Origin: RZYP01 sp964386405
Lineage (GTDB): Bacteria; Bacillota; Negativicutes; Acidaminococcales; Acidaminococcaceae
Reading direction: 5' to 3'
DNA length: 59,209 bases
NCBI GenBank assembly: GCA_964386405.1
Contig: CAYLRW010000002.1
Location: 1-59,209, forward strand
The position numbers and the translations under genes are program-made. The stretch's first letter is position 1; each line of letters opens with the position of its first letter. Under the pieces are notes generated by a model. It saw only the letters and a list, made by a program, of their open reading frames with translations, made no database searches and was not told where the DNA came from. This document shows positions 34,689-42,401 of the stretch, piece after piece.

Positions 34689-35654
34689 TTATCTTTTGAT
34701 AACATCATTACAAAAGTCTGTTATCGCTTTTTCATATTGATTCACATCAATATTGATAGATTTTGCATGCCCAGCTTCGGGAGCAAAATATATATTTTTT
34801 AAACCTATTTTGCTGTTGAACATTTCTTTAGCCATTTCTGGTCTAACAAAATTATCCGCATTACCATGAATGAATAAAACCGGCATCACAATTTTACCAA
34901 CATTTTTTATTGGCGAAACATCGCTTAGACTGAAGCCAGCAAGTATTTTACATAAAAAGCTAGTGTAATATAAAATTACAGGGCGTATGAATTTCGGTAT
35001 CTTATAGTCTGACAAGCGTTCATAATAAAGATCGTATAAATCACTGTACCCACAGTCTTCCACAAGAAATGACACACCAGCATTATCATATTTACCTGCC
35101 CAAAGCAGAGAAACAGAAGCACCCATTGATTCTCCATGAAGAGCAATTACACCATCTATTTTTTTGTTTTTAACATATTTTATGCATTTATCCAAATCAT
35201 TACTTTCATAAAAACCATATGTGGGATATTTTCCGCCGCTGCCACCGTGATCCCTGGAATCATAAGCAAAGATATTAAAACCATTTTTAAAGAAAAGAGG
35301 TCCATACTTCATGATACTCCAGTCTTTGTCCCTGCCAATGCCATGGACCAGTATAATTGTTTTTTTGGTTTCCATAGGATTTTTTATGAATAGTCCTTTT
35401 AATTTGTAGCCATAGTCGGATTCAATTACTACATATTCTCTTTCTGCTGCGTTCAAGCTGCTATAATCGTAGCCTAACTCTTTAGCCTCCTTTTGATAAT
35501 CACTGATAGTATAAGCGTTTGTATGACTATACGTCATAATAATATTGTAAAAGTAGTAGCTAATTGCCAACAAACCAACATTTAATATAATAAAGAATGC
35601 AAACAGCATTTTAAAAATAGATATTTTTATTTTACTATCAACAACTATTTTCAT
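34689..35654 (-). CDS. Alpha/beta hydrolase with N-terminal membrane anchor
   Basis: 321 aa. A hydrophobic helix at residues 12-34 (MLFAFFIILNVGLLAISYYF) acts as signal anchor. The catalytic domain has the oxyanion segment ILVHGIGRDKDW, nucleophile elbow LHGESMGASVSLLW (GxSxG), then FIHGNADNFVRPE with the Asp and EAGHAKS with the His. This is the YqkD/esterase-type layout. The start at 35654 follows AAAGGAGC; an upstream start would add MFLLMKGAY. Probably an extracytoplasmic esterase or acyltransferase; substrate unknown. Confidence 0.85.
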   Translation of the reverse strand: MKIVVDSKIKISIFKMLFAFFIILNVGLLAISYYFYNIIMTYSHTNAYTISDYQKEAKELGYDYSSLNAAEREYVVIESDYGYKLKGLFIKNPMETKKTIILVHGIGRDKDWSIMKYGPLFFKNGFNIFAYDSRDHGGSGGKYPTYGFYESNDLDKCIKYVKNKKIDGVIALHGESMGASVSLLWAGKYDNAGVSFLVEDCGYSDLYDLYYERLSDYKIPKFIRPVILYYTSFLCKILAGFSLSDVSPIKNVGKIVMPVLFIHGNADNFVRPEMAKEMFNSKIGLKNIYFAPEAGHAKSINIDVNQYEKAITDFCNDVIKR

Positions 35655-35954
35655 ATATGCTCCTTTCATTAATAAGAACAATCATAAGGACTTTTTAAAT
35701 TGAGCGCAAATTATAATTGCTGCGATAATGAATAAAACCCAACTGCTAAAAAAGTTATCAGCTACGCCTATTAATACTCTATCTACGGCAATATTGATAA
35801 ATATTATTTGAAAATTTAAGTAGCGTTTTGAGAAATTTCTATAAAACACATTAATTTCCTGCTAACTTTATTGATTTACTGTTAGCTATAAAAAATACGA
35901 GTCTGACATAATTGCCAGACCCGTTAATATTTTAGGATACCCAAAACTAAATAT
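35655..35954. other. AT-rich intergenic stretch holding one terminator
   Basis: About 300 bases with no gene. The only structure I see is the livK terminator at 35889-35924. Reading-frame remnants are absent; upstream of the hydrolase no good -35/-10 pair is evident. Confidence 0.5.
35889..35924 (-). terminator. Intrinsic terminator after the binding-protein gene
   Basis: Minus strand ACGGGTCTG and CAGACTCGT form a 9-bp stem (one G-U) followed by ATTTTTTATAG. It ends 30 bases after the stop codon, so the binding protein is monocistronic. Confidence 0.85.
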
Positions 35955-37121
35955 TTATGGTTTTACCGTTTCTTTATAGACTTGTTTTCCGTCTTTCAAC
36001 TCAATGATAACAACGCCTCTGACAGCATCATGCCTGTCATTTAAGCTCATTTCGCCGCTTACGCTGCTGAAATTCTTAGTTGCAGAAAGTGCATCTTTTA
36101 TTTTCTTGGCATCCGTGCTATCAGCACGCTTAATGGCATCGACCAGCAATTTTGCAGCATCGTAACCCATAGCCGCCATTGAGTCTGGTGTTTGTCCATA
36201 TTCTTTCTTATATGCTTCAACAAAAGCATTCGACACAGGGTTTTTATCTTCAATAGAATAGAAATTTGTAAAATAAGTATTATTTAAAGGCTGAGCTCCT
36301 CCCATTTCAACTAATACCGGGGAGTCCCATGCATCAGCGCCTAAAACCGGAATGGTCATTCCAAGTTCACGAGCTTGTTTGATAATTTTGCCAACATCTT
36401 CATAATAGCCAGGAATATATAACAAATCAGGATTTTGCGCTTTAATTTTAGTCAAAATTGGCTTGTAGTCCTGATCTTTTTGCAAATAAGACTCTTCAGC
36501 AACAATTTTTCCGCCAGCCTTGACATAAGTACTTCTGAAAATATCTGTTAAGCCTTTGCTATAATCGCTTGAACTATCAGTCATGATAGCGGTTTTGCCA
36601 GCCTTTAATCCATTCAAAGCAAAATTAGCACCTACAGTTCCCTGGAAGGAATCAATAAAACATGCTCTGAAAGTATAGTCTTTTACTTTACCGGTTCTTT
36701 CATCAAAAGTTACCTTTGGATTAACTGTTGCTGCGGCAACAAATGGAATCTTGTTGGCTTCTGCAACTGCGGAAGCAGCAATTCCACAGGAACTTACAGT
36801 AAAGCCAGTTACAGCAACTACTTTATCCTGACTAATTACCTTTGACATAGCATTTGCTGACTCAGATGGCTCCCCTTTATTGTCAGCGGAAACAATTTGA
36901 ATCTGTTTTCCCAAAACCCCACCACTTGCATTTATCTCTTTAAAAGCAAGTTTAGCACCATTAGCTGCCGATGTTCCATAAGAAGCGGTATTACCGGTCA
37001 ATTCGTATACCATGCCTATTTTTATATCCTTGTCCCCTTTAGATCCACAACCGGCTACAAGGCTGGCAACCAGAACGGAAGCAATGGCAAAAGAAGTAAT
37101 TATTTTGGATCTTTTTAACAT
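35955..37121 (-). CDS. Branched-chain amino acid-type ABC substrate-binding lipoprotein (LivK-like)
   Basis: 388 aa. Signal peptide with lipobox LVAGC, so it is anchored by its lipidated Cys. The mature protein is a periplasmic-binding-protein type 1 fold (IKIGMVYELTGNTASYGTSA ... AAMGYDAAKLLVDAIKRA). I choose the ATG at 37121 (GGGGGAG upstream) over one five codons earlier. Normally it delivers leucine, isoleucine or valine to LivHMGF, but no permease or ATPase gene is next to it here, so it is an orphan and may serve a transporter elsewhere. Confidence 0.9.
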   Translation of the reverse strand: MLKRSKIITSFAIASVLVASLVAGCGSKGDKDIKIGMVYELTGNTASYGTSAANGAKLAFKEINASGGVLGKQIQIVSADNKGEPSESANAMSKVISQDKVVAVTGFTVSSCGIAASAVAEANKIPFVAAATVNPKVTFDERTGKVKDYTFRACFIDSFQGTVGANFALNGLKAGKTAIMTDSSSDYSKGLTDIFRSTYVKAGGKIVAEESYLQKDQDYKPILTKIKAQNPDLLYIPGYYEDVGKIIKQARELGMTIPVLGADAWDSPVLVEMGGAQPLNNTYFTNFYSIEDKNPVSNAFVEAYKKEYGQTPDSMAAMGYDAAKLLVDAIKRADSTDAKKIKDALSATKNFSSVSGEMSLNDRHDAVRGVVIIELKDGKQVYKETVKP

Positions 37122-37220
37122 CTTTCTCCCCCTCAAATACAGATTATTAATTTTTTAAACAAGGTGACAGTCCCTTAAGCTATAACCTTATTTAATCTAC
37201 CAAAATATGAGTTAGTATAT

Positions 37221-37249
37221 ATTATACGCTATGTTTTGCTAATCTTCAA
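37221..37249 (-). promoter_or_regulatory. Promoter of the binding-protein gene
   Basis: Minus strand TTGAAG, 17-base spacer, TATAAT, roughly 100 bases before the start codon. The leader is long but I find no convincing terminator in it. Confidence 0.7.
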
Positions 37250-37289
37250 AGGAAACAAATTATTTTAATTTCCAACTCACAATTTATTG

Positions 37290-38189
37290 CTAGTTTTCTG
37301 CTTTTATTGCCAACAATACACCGCTTAAAATTAAAAATGCACCTGCGCAAAAGCCAAAACCAATCTGCTCATTCAGGAAAAACCAGCCTAAAAATGTTCC
37401 TACTAATGGCTGAAAAAAGAAATATACACCGCCGCGACTCGCGTCAACAAGCTGCATTCCCTTATTCCAAAAAAGAAATGCAATAGCAGTAGCTGCTACA
37501 CCTATATATATAACACCCAAAATAACAGTTGGCTGCAACAGTAGATATAACTCATCATATTTGAATTGACTTATCGAAAATGGCGTAATGACAATCGTGG
37601 CTGCCAAAATTGCGTATGTCGTTACAACAAGCTGTGAATATTCTTTTGAAACTTTTTTAATAAGAACGGACATCAATGCCCATGACAAAGCAGCAAATAC
37701 CAGAGTAACTCCGCCTAATTGAAAGTCTTTGTCTACATCGCCAATACCTACAACAAATAAAACACCTATGGTAGCCAAAAAAACTGATATTAGCTTTTTA
37801 GGAGTTATTTTTTCTTTTAAAATAACATAAGCGAAAATAACCATAAATGCAGGAGTAGCTGAAGTAACTACGGCTCCCATCTGCGCTGAGGAATACTTTG
37901 TACCAACAAACTGTGCCCAAATAGAGAAAAAATAACCAATAGTACCTATGCCGACTAGCAAAGGTATATCGCGTTTATTTATTCGCCAAGATTGTCCGGT
38001 CGCAAATCCAACCAAAATAAGTGCAGCCAAGGCAACTAAATACCTCAGCCACACTAACTCTAATGGTGGAACAATATCAAGCACAACCTTGCTTACTACA
38101 TACATACCGCCCCAAATACTTGCCGCTATTGTCAAATAAGCCGGTCCCATATATTCCTTTAATTTCAACCAAATTTCCCCTTTAATCAT
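37290..38189 (-). CDS. EamA/DMT-superfamily permease
   Basis: 299 aa with about ten hydrophobic helices in two EamA repeats (IAASIWGGMYVVSKVVL ... FFQPLVGTFLGWFFLNEQ). Typical of drug/metabolite transporters; substrate unknown, often amino acids or metabolites in efflux. The start is uncertain: the first ATG gives MIKGEIWLK, while a TTG nine codons later follows AAAGGGG and the ATG at codon 14 follows AAAGGA. It is co-directional with the binding-protein gene but has 170 bases and a promoter between them. Confidence 0.85.
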   Translation of the reverse strand: MIKGEIWLKLKEYMGPAYLTIAASIWGGMYVVSKVVLDIVPPLELVWLRYLVALAALILVGFATGQSWRINKRDIPLLVGIGTIGYFFSIWAQFVGTKYSSAQMGAVVTSATPAFMVIFAYVILKEKITPKKLISVFLATIGVLFVVGIGDVDKDFQLGGVTLVFAALSWALMSVLIKKVSKEYSQLVVTTYAILAATIVITPFSISQFKYDELYLLLQPTVILGVIYIGVAATAIAFLFWNKGMQLVDASRGGVYFFFQPLVGTFLGWFFLNEQIGFGFCAGAFLILSGVLLAIKAEN

Positions 38190-38360
38190 GCAAAACTGTT
38201 ATTTGACATGAATCATATCTTAATCATTCAAGTGATAATTATATTGTATAATCGTAAAGTAATTAAAGTTAGTAGTTCTCGTTTAAACTACAGTAATTGA
38301 TTATATCATATAAAAGCTAAACAATTAAGAAAATACCTGCAAAAACACAGTTATTGCCTG

Positions 38361-39779
38361 CTAAAAACGAAAATCTCTCTTTCCGTTAACTATTTCTTCT
38401 AACCGCAATGCCGCAATTGTTCTAACCTTTTCATTTGCAATATTCGGCATTTCTCTGGCTATTACATTCTCACCCTTTAACTTAGTATCTTTAGAAGCGT
38501 AATCCTCCAAATACTCTTTTAGTGTCATTAAGGCATTAGGTTGGCAGCAATTGGCGATTTGGCCAGATTTTACAAGACTCATGAAACGATCTCCGGTGCG
38601 TCCTTCTCTATAGCATGCTGTACAGAAGCTAGGAATATATCCTAATTTCAATAACCAGTTAACAACCTCATCCAAGCTTCTCTTGTCGTTAACATCAAAC
38701 TGAGCTGAATTATCTTCTGCAGGTTCAGGTTCAACATACCCCCCCACACTTGTACGAGAGCCACCGCTAATTTGCGAAATTCCTAATGTCAATACCTTTT
38801 CACGAGTCATCTCCGATTCGCGGGTCGACAAAATCATACCGGTGTACGGGACTGCAATGCGCAATACAGTGACAATTTTGGCGAATATATCATCAGAAAT
38901 TGCATTACTGAAATCTTCAGGATTAACATCATCAGCAGGTCGAATGCGAGGAACACTAATTGTATGAGGCCCCACGCCCATAGCAGCTTCCAAATGCTCA
39001 GCATGCATCAATAGTCCTACGAAATCATAGCGATACAGGTTCAGGCCAAATAATACACCTATACCTACATCATCAATACCGCCTTCCATTGCGCGATCCA
39101 TAGCTTCTGTATGGTAAGCATAATCATGTTTTGGTCCCGCTGGATGAAGTTTTTCATAGCTATCTTTGTTATAGGTTTCCTGAAAAAGGATATAAGTGCC
39201 AATACCTGCTTCTTTTAATTTCCGATAGTTTTCAACAGTTGTAGCTGCAATATTTACATTCACACGGCGAATAGAACCGTTTTTGTGCTTTATACTGTAA
39301 ATTGTTTTGATGCTATCCAAAACATATTCGATAGGATTATTAACAGGGTCTTCCCCTGTTTCCAAGGCCAGTCGCTTATGGCCCATATCCTGGAGTGCAG
39401 TAACCTCGCGTGCTATTTCTTCTTGTGTAAGTTTTTTCCTTGCGATATTCTTATTACTTCTGTGATATGGGCAGTACACACAGCTGTTTACGCAGTAGTT
39501 TGAAAGATATAAAGGCGCGAACATTACAATACGATTGCCGTAAAAGTTCTGTTTGATTTCTTGTGCCAAAAGTGTCATCCTTTGATTTTCATCTTCCAGA
39601 TCACACTCTAGCAGTACTGCAGCTTCCCTATGGCTTAAACCTTTACAATCTTTTGCGCGTTCCAAAATTTCGTTAATAAGTGCTCGATTACTTTTGTTTT
39701 TTGCAGCATAGGTAAGCGTATCCATAATTTCCTGATCGTCAATAAATTCAGTAGCGATTTTTGATTTGCAGTCGTACAT
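38361..39779 (-). CDS. hydG: [FeFe]-hydrogenase H-cluster maturase HydG
   Basis: Radical-SAM tyrosine lyase that supplies CO and cyanide ligands for the hydrogenase H-cluster. The first cluster motif is C96-x3-C100-x2-C103 in YCVNSCVYCPYH. The C-terminal auxiliary-cluster motif is C386-x2-C389-x22-C412 (FCTACYREG ... ANCCQPNAL), which separates HydG from tyrosine lyase ThiH. At 472 aa it has normal length. It lies 35 bases after the small TM1266-like gene in one operon. HydE, HydF and hydrogenase genes are not in this window. Confidence 0.96.
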   Translation of the reverse strand: MYDCKSKIATEFIDDQEIMDTLTYAAKNKSNRALINEILERAKDCKGLSHREAAVLLECDLEDENQRMTLLAQEIKQNFYGNRIVMFAPLYLSNYCVNSCVYCPYHRSNKNIARKKLTQEEIAREVTALQDMGHKRLALETGEDPVNNPIEYVLDSIKTIYSIKHKNGSIRRVNVNIAATTVENYRKLKEAGIGTYILFQETYNKDSYEKLHPAGPKHDYAYHTEAMDRAMEGGIDDVGIGVLFGLNLYRYDFVGLLMHAEHLEAAMGVGPHTISVPRIRPADDVNPEDFSNAISDDIFAKIVTVLRIAVPYTGMILSTRESEMTREKVLTLGISQISGGSRTSVGGYVEPEPAEDNSAQFDVNDKRSLDEVVNWLLKLGYIPSFCTACYREGRTGDRFMSLVKSGQIANCCQPNALMTLKEYLEDYASKDTKLKGENVIAREMPNIANEKVRTIAALRLEEIVNGKRDFRF

Positions 39780-39814
39780 TGGCCAAACCCCTCTTCACAT
39801 TATTTTATAATTGT

Positions 39815-40063
39815 TCAAGATAACTTCGAATATACTGTTTTGATACTTACATCAGGTATCATTCCGAGCTTACCGGCAAGAGCGCTGATAGCATCACCGG
39901 GAGCATCTATAACTATGGAAATTACCGAAACATTACGTTTTCTATATGGAATTCCCATACGTCCAACAATATACTCTCCATATTCGTGCAAAATATCATT
40001 GATTTTTTTTGCAGATTCGTTGTTTTCTACGACAATTCCAATTAATGCTAATCTGGTTTCCAT
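39815..40063 (-). CDS. TM1266-type iron-only hydrogenase system regulator
   Basis: 82 aa, a single ACT/ferredoxin-like fold of the family known as 'putative iron-only hydrogenase system regulator' (TM1266). Pattern RLALIGIVVENNESAKKIND, then YIVGRMGIPYRKRNVSVISI. I choose the ATG at 40063 with AAGGAGG upstream (METRLALI); an earlier in-frame ATG would read through the leader terminator and is rejected. It precedes hydG in most genomes that have it. Its ligand is not established. Confidence 0.9.
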   Translation of the reverse strand: METRLALIGIVVENNESAKKINDILHEYGEYIVGRMGIPYRKRNVSVISIVIDAPGDAISALAGKLGMIPDVSIKTVYSKLS

Positions 40064-40286
40064 AAAAACCTCCTTAAATAATAAAAATCCTTGTGCTAAA
40101 AAGGCACAAGGATAGTAATGCACAGCAATTATCCGTTTCGAAAAACGGTTTTGGCAATAACATTATTTTCTCGCCTTCTCATTAGGGACGAACCCTCATG
40201 TTTTAGCACGATACACTGTTTTAAATTTTTGCAAAGGTTTGTTGCAAGAAAAAATGAAAACTAATCTCAACAACGCACCTTATAAT
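40064..40286 (-). promoter_or_regulatory. Structured ~220-nt leader, candidate riboswitch or attenuator
   Basis: From the presumed start near 40286 to the ATG, the minus strand holds hairpins AACGCA/TGCGTT, AGGG-TTCGT-CCCT and CCGTTT-TTCG-AAACGG, then the terminator at 40078-40113. GUGCUAAAA at 40209-40201 is perfectly complementary (9 bp) to UUUUAGCAC at 40101-40093, part of the terminator loop and 3' arm, so an antiterminator form exists. I match it to no known riboswitch class: no TPP, FMN, THF, cobalamin, T-box or S-box core. Confidence 0.6.
40078..40113 (-). terminator. Leader terminator before the TM1266-like gene
   Basis: Minus strand ATCCTTGTGC and GCACAAGGAT form a perfect 10-bp stem with loop CTTTTTA, followed by TTTTATTATT. 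It sits 14 bases before the start codon's AAGGAGG, i.e. between promoter and gene, which only makes sense if readthrough is regulated. Confidence 0.85.
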
Positions 40287-40292
40287 GCGTTC

Positions 40293-40321
40293 AGTGTAAC
40301 ACAATGGATTGAAAATAACAA
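40293..40321 (-). promoter_or_regulatory. Probable promoter of the TM1266-like gene - hydG operon
   Basis: Minus strand TTGTTA, 17-base spacer, TACACT. It gives a leader of about 220 nt. A second weaker candidate (TTGCAA ... TAAAAC) lies further down within the leader. Confidence 0.5.
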
Positions 40322-40364
40322 GAATATAGCCTTAAGTATACATAATTATCTTATATTCTATCTA

Positions 40365-40550
40365 CTAATCATATTCATGATGCTCATCACTGCCAATATA
40401 ATAGGGGCAAAATTCCTTGCCAGTATCCAAATCTTCCTCTACGGCATCTGCATATTTTCTTGTTCCAAAACATAAGTCTTTGAAACAATCATGGTTTTCA
40501 CAAGTCAGGCAGCAACCAGGAATATTGTCCATTTCATTGATTCTTGTCAT
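40365..40550 (-). CDS. Cys-rich mini-protein, function unknown
   Basis: 61 aa with six Cys: GCCLTCENHDCFKDLCFG and later EFCPYYIG. This spacing could hold zinc or an iron-sulfur cluster. I choose the ATG at 40550, with GGAGAGG 6 bases upstream, over a TTG two codons earlier. It sits just upstream of the hydG operon promoter, on the same strand; a role in metal or cluster handling for hydrogenase is a guess from position. No family recognised. Confidence 0.65.
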   Translation of the reverse strand: MTRINEMDNIPGCCLTCENHDCFKDLCFGTRKYADAVEEDLDTGKEFCPYYIGSDEHHEYD

Positions 40551-40743
40551 TTTCAACCTCTCCTTTTAATTAATGACATCTATTAATTAAATATTTACTG
40601 TTATTATCATGATGCATCTGGATAGCATATTTTGTCTGGAATAGATTATTTTTAAAAAATTACATTAATAACCTTCGGTAATTGGTTATTTCGACAAGCT
40701 TTATTATAATCCTTTATAATATCTGAAAATTCATTCTTTTGTC

Positions 40744-40778
40744 ATAAAAAACCCATCTACTCTTCAGAAGATGGGTTT
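40744..40778 (-). terminator. Orphan intrinsic terminator
   Basis: Minus strand AAACCCATCT and AGATGGGTTT form a 10-bp stem with a 10-base loop, followed by TTTATG. It lies 170 bases beyond the terminator of the CoA-transferase gene, with no coding sequence between. Confidence 0.8.
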
Positions 40779-40949
40779 CCTTTTAATTGCATATTCAGTT
40801 CATTTTCTTTATTAAAGTGCCGATTTTGTGGTCGGTTACAGCACAACTAAAGAAAAAATTACAAAATAATATCACATGAAAAGCCTCAGAGAATAATCAA
40901 AGCTCTCACTCCAAGAATATCCTCAATCTAAAATACTTATGCGCTAAGT

Positions 40950-40975
40950 AAAACGGGAAAATATTTTCCCATTTT
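40950..40975 (-). terminator. Terminator of the CoA-transferase gene
   Basis: Minus strand AAAATGGGAAAAT pairs with the following ATTTTCCCGTTTT (12 of 13 bp) almost without a loop, 4 bases after the stop codon. Confidence 0.7.
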
Positions 40976-40979
40976 GTTT

Positions 40980-42164
40980 TTACAGTACGCCTTGATCACG
41001 CAATTCTTGAACTTTTGCGCTGTCATATCCCAGCATCTCTTTAAGAATTTCTTCAGTGTGTTGTCCTAATAATGGCGCTGCTTTTTCTACTGTACCTGGA
41101 GTTTGTGACATTTTGATTGGCACACCAGGAATATGCATTTTACCAGCAACTGGATGTTCAACTTCAACAATCATATTTCTAGCTTTAATTTGTGGATCTT
41201 TAAGTACTCTGTCAACCGTGTTGATTGGTGCGCAAGGTATGCCAGCTTCTTCCAACATTACCAGCCATTCATCAATGGTTTTAGTTTTGAATACATTGTC
41301 AAGAATTGGTTTCAGTGCTTTTTCATTATTGGTTCTATCACCGTTAGTTACAAAACGTGCATCAGTTATAAGTTCATCTTTGCCGAGCAGTCCGCAAAGT
41401 TTTTTCCACAAACGATCATTGCCGGCACCGACGATAACATAACCGTCGCTAGCAGTAAATCCTTCAAACGGAGTAATGGAAGGATGGCGGTTACCAATAG
41501 GGCCCGGAACATCTCCATTGACCAAATAACGGCTGATTGCATTCTCCAGAACTGCAACCTGACAATCAAGCATTGATACATCAATCTTTTGGCCTTCGCC
41601 AGTCATAGCACGATGGTACAGGGCCATAGAAACACCGATTGTTGTAAACAAACCAGCAATTATATCGCCGACAGAAGCACCGACTCTTGTTGGCTCGCCG
41701 CCTTCTGGACCGGTGATGCTCATAATACCACCCATAGCCTGAACTATAATATCATAAGCAGGTTTTAATTTATAAGGACCTGTCTCGCCAAAACCAGAAC
41801 ATGCTGCATAAATCAGGTTTGGATTAATTTCTTTTAATACATCATAACCCAAACCAAATTTTTCCATGGTTCCTGGACGGTAGTTCTCAAGAACAACGTC
41901 AGCCTTTTTGACCATTTCTTTGAACAGATCTCTTGCTCCCTGCTCCTTGAAGTTCAAAGTCATTGAACGCTTGTTACGGTTAAGACTCATATAATATGCG
42001 CTTTCTTTACCAACAAATGGTCCAAAAGCACGTGAGTCATCACCTACGCCTGGTTGTTCAATTTTGATAATGTTGGCACCAAAGTCTCCCATCATCATAG
42101 CTGAATAAGGTCCAGCCAAAACACGTGTTAAATCAAGCACAACGAGATTTTCTAAAGCTTTCAT
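40980..42164 (-). CDS. Class III CoA-transferase (CaiB/BaiF family)
   Basis: 394 aa. Moves CoA between carboxylic acids. Motifs MKALENLVVLDLTRVLAGPY, NLIYAACSGFGETGPY, AIVQAMGG-type IIVQAMGGIMSITG, then RVGASVGDIIAGLFTTIG with the Asp that forms the acyl intermediate in the family, and GEGQKIDVSMLDCQVAVLEN. Length is typical for formyl-CoA or succinyl-CoA transferases; substrate unknown. RBS CTGGAGG. Divergent from a LysR regulator with a palindrome between them, so control by that regulator is likely. Confidence 0.93.
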   Translation of the reverse strand: MKALENLVVLDLTRVLAGPYSAMMMGDFGANIIKIEQPGVGDDSRAFGPFVGKESAYYMSLNRNKRSMTLNFKEQGARDLFKEMVKKADVVLENYRPGTMEKFGLGYDVLKEINPNLIYAACSGFGETGPYKLKPAYDIIVQAMGGIMSITGPEGGEPTRVGASVGDIIAGLFTTIGVSMALYHRAMTGEGQKIDVSMLDCQVAVLENAISRYLVNGDVPGPIGNRHPSITPFEGFTASDGYVIVGAGNDRLWKKLCGLLGKDELITDARFVTNGDRTNNEKALKPILDNVFKTKTIDEWLVMLEEAGIPCAPINTVDRVLKDPQIKARNMIVEVEHPVAGKMHIPGVPIKMSQTPGTVEKAAPLLGQHTEEILKEMLGYDSAKVQELRDQGVL

Positions 42165-42256
42165 AAAATAACGCCTCCAGAAATATATTTATAATAAAAT
42201 TTTTGTTGCCTTGTTTAAATGATTTACACTAAATTCTCTGTGTTCAACAGCTATTA

Positions 42257-42279
42257 ATAAATGTTCTACAAACATTTAT
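42257..42279. promoter_or_regulatory. Palindromic operator between CoA-transferase and LysR genes
   Basis: Perfect inverted repeat ATAAATGTT / AACATTTAT with a 5-base spacer CTACA (23 bp in all), in the 237-base divergent gap. The size and arrangement fit a LysR-type regulator site. Confidence 0.7.
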
Positions 42280-42401
42280 AATTTTAAAGCATTTCAGTTA
42301 TAAGTCAATTCAACAGTTTTTTATCTTTTGTAATAAATTTTTTTTATATCAAAGAGTTAAATAGTGTATAATAATAAAAAAATATATTTTAGGTGTTAAT
42401 T

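Larger units (their letters stand above)
40551..40979. other. 429-base non-coding region with two tandem minus-strand terminators
   Basis: Contains the CoA-transferase terminator (40950-40975) and a second hairpin terminator at 40744-40778. Between them are about 170 bases without an ORF. That second terminator has no obvious gene to serve, so a small RNA is possible. The remainder (40551-40743) is AT-rich with no structure I can identify. Confidence 0.5.

Noticed and set aside
40064..40286. TPP or T-box riboswitch in the hydG leader
   Set aside because: A stretch AAUGAGAAGG looks slightly like the TPP CUGAGA element, but the second TPP half and the T-box core are absent.
40239..40475. 78-residue plus-strand open frame opposite the Cys-rich gene and hydG leader
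   Set aside because: Covers the minus-strand promoter and leader, has no good ribosome-binding site, and overlaps the better-supported Cys-rich gene.
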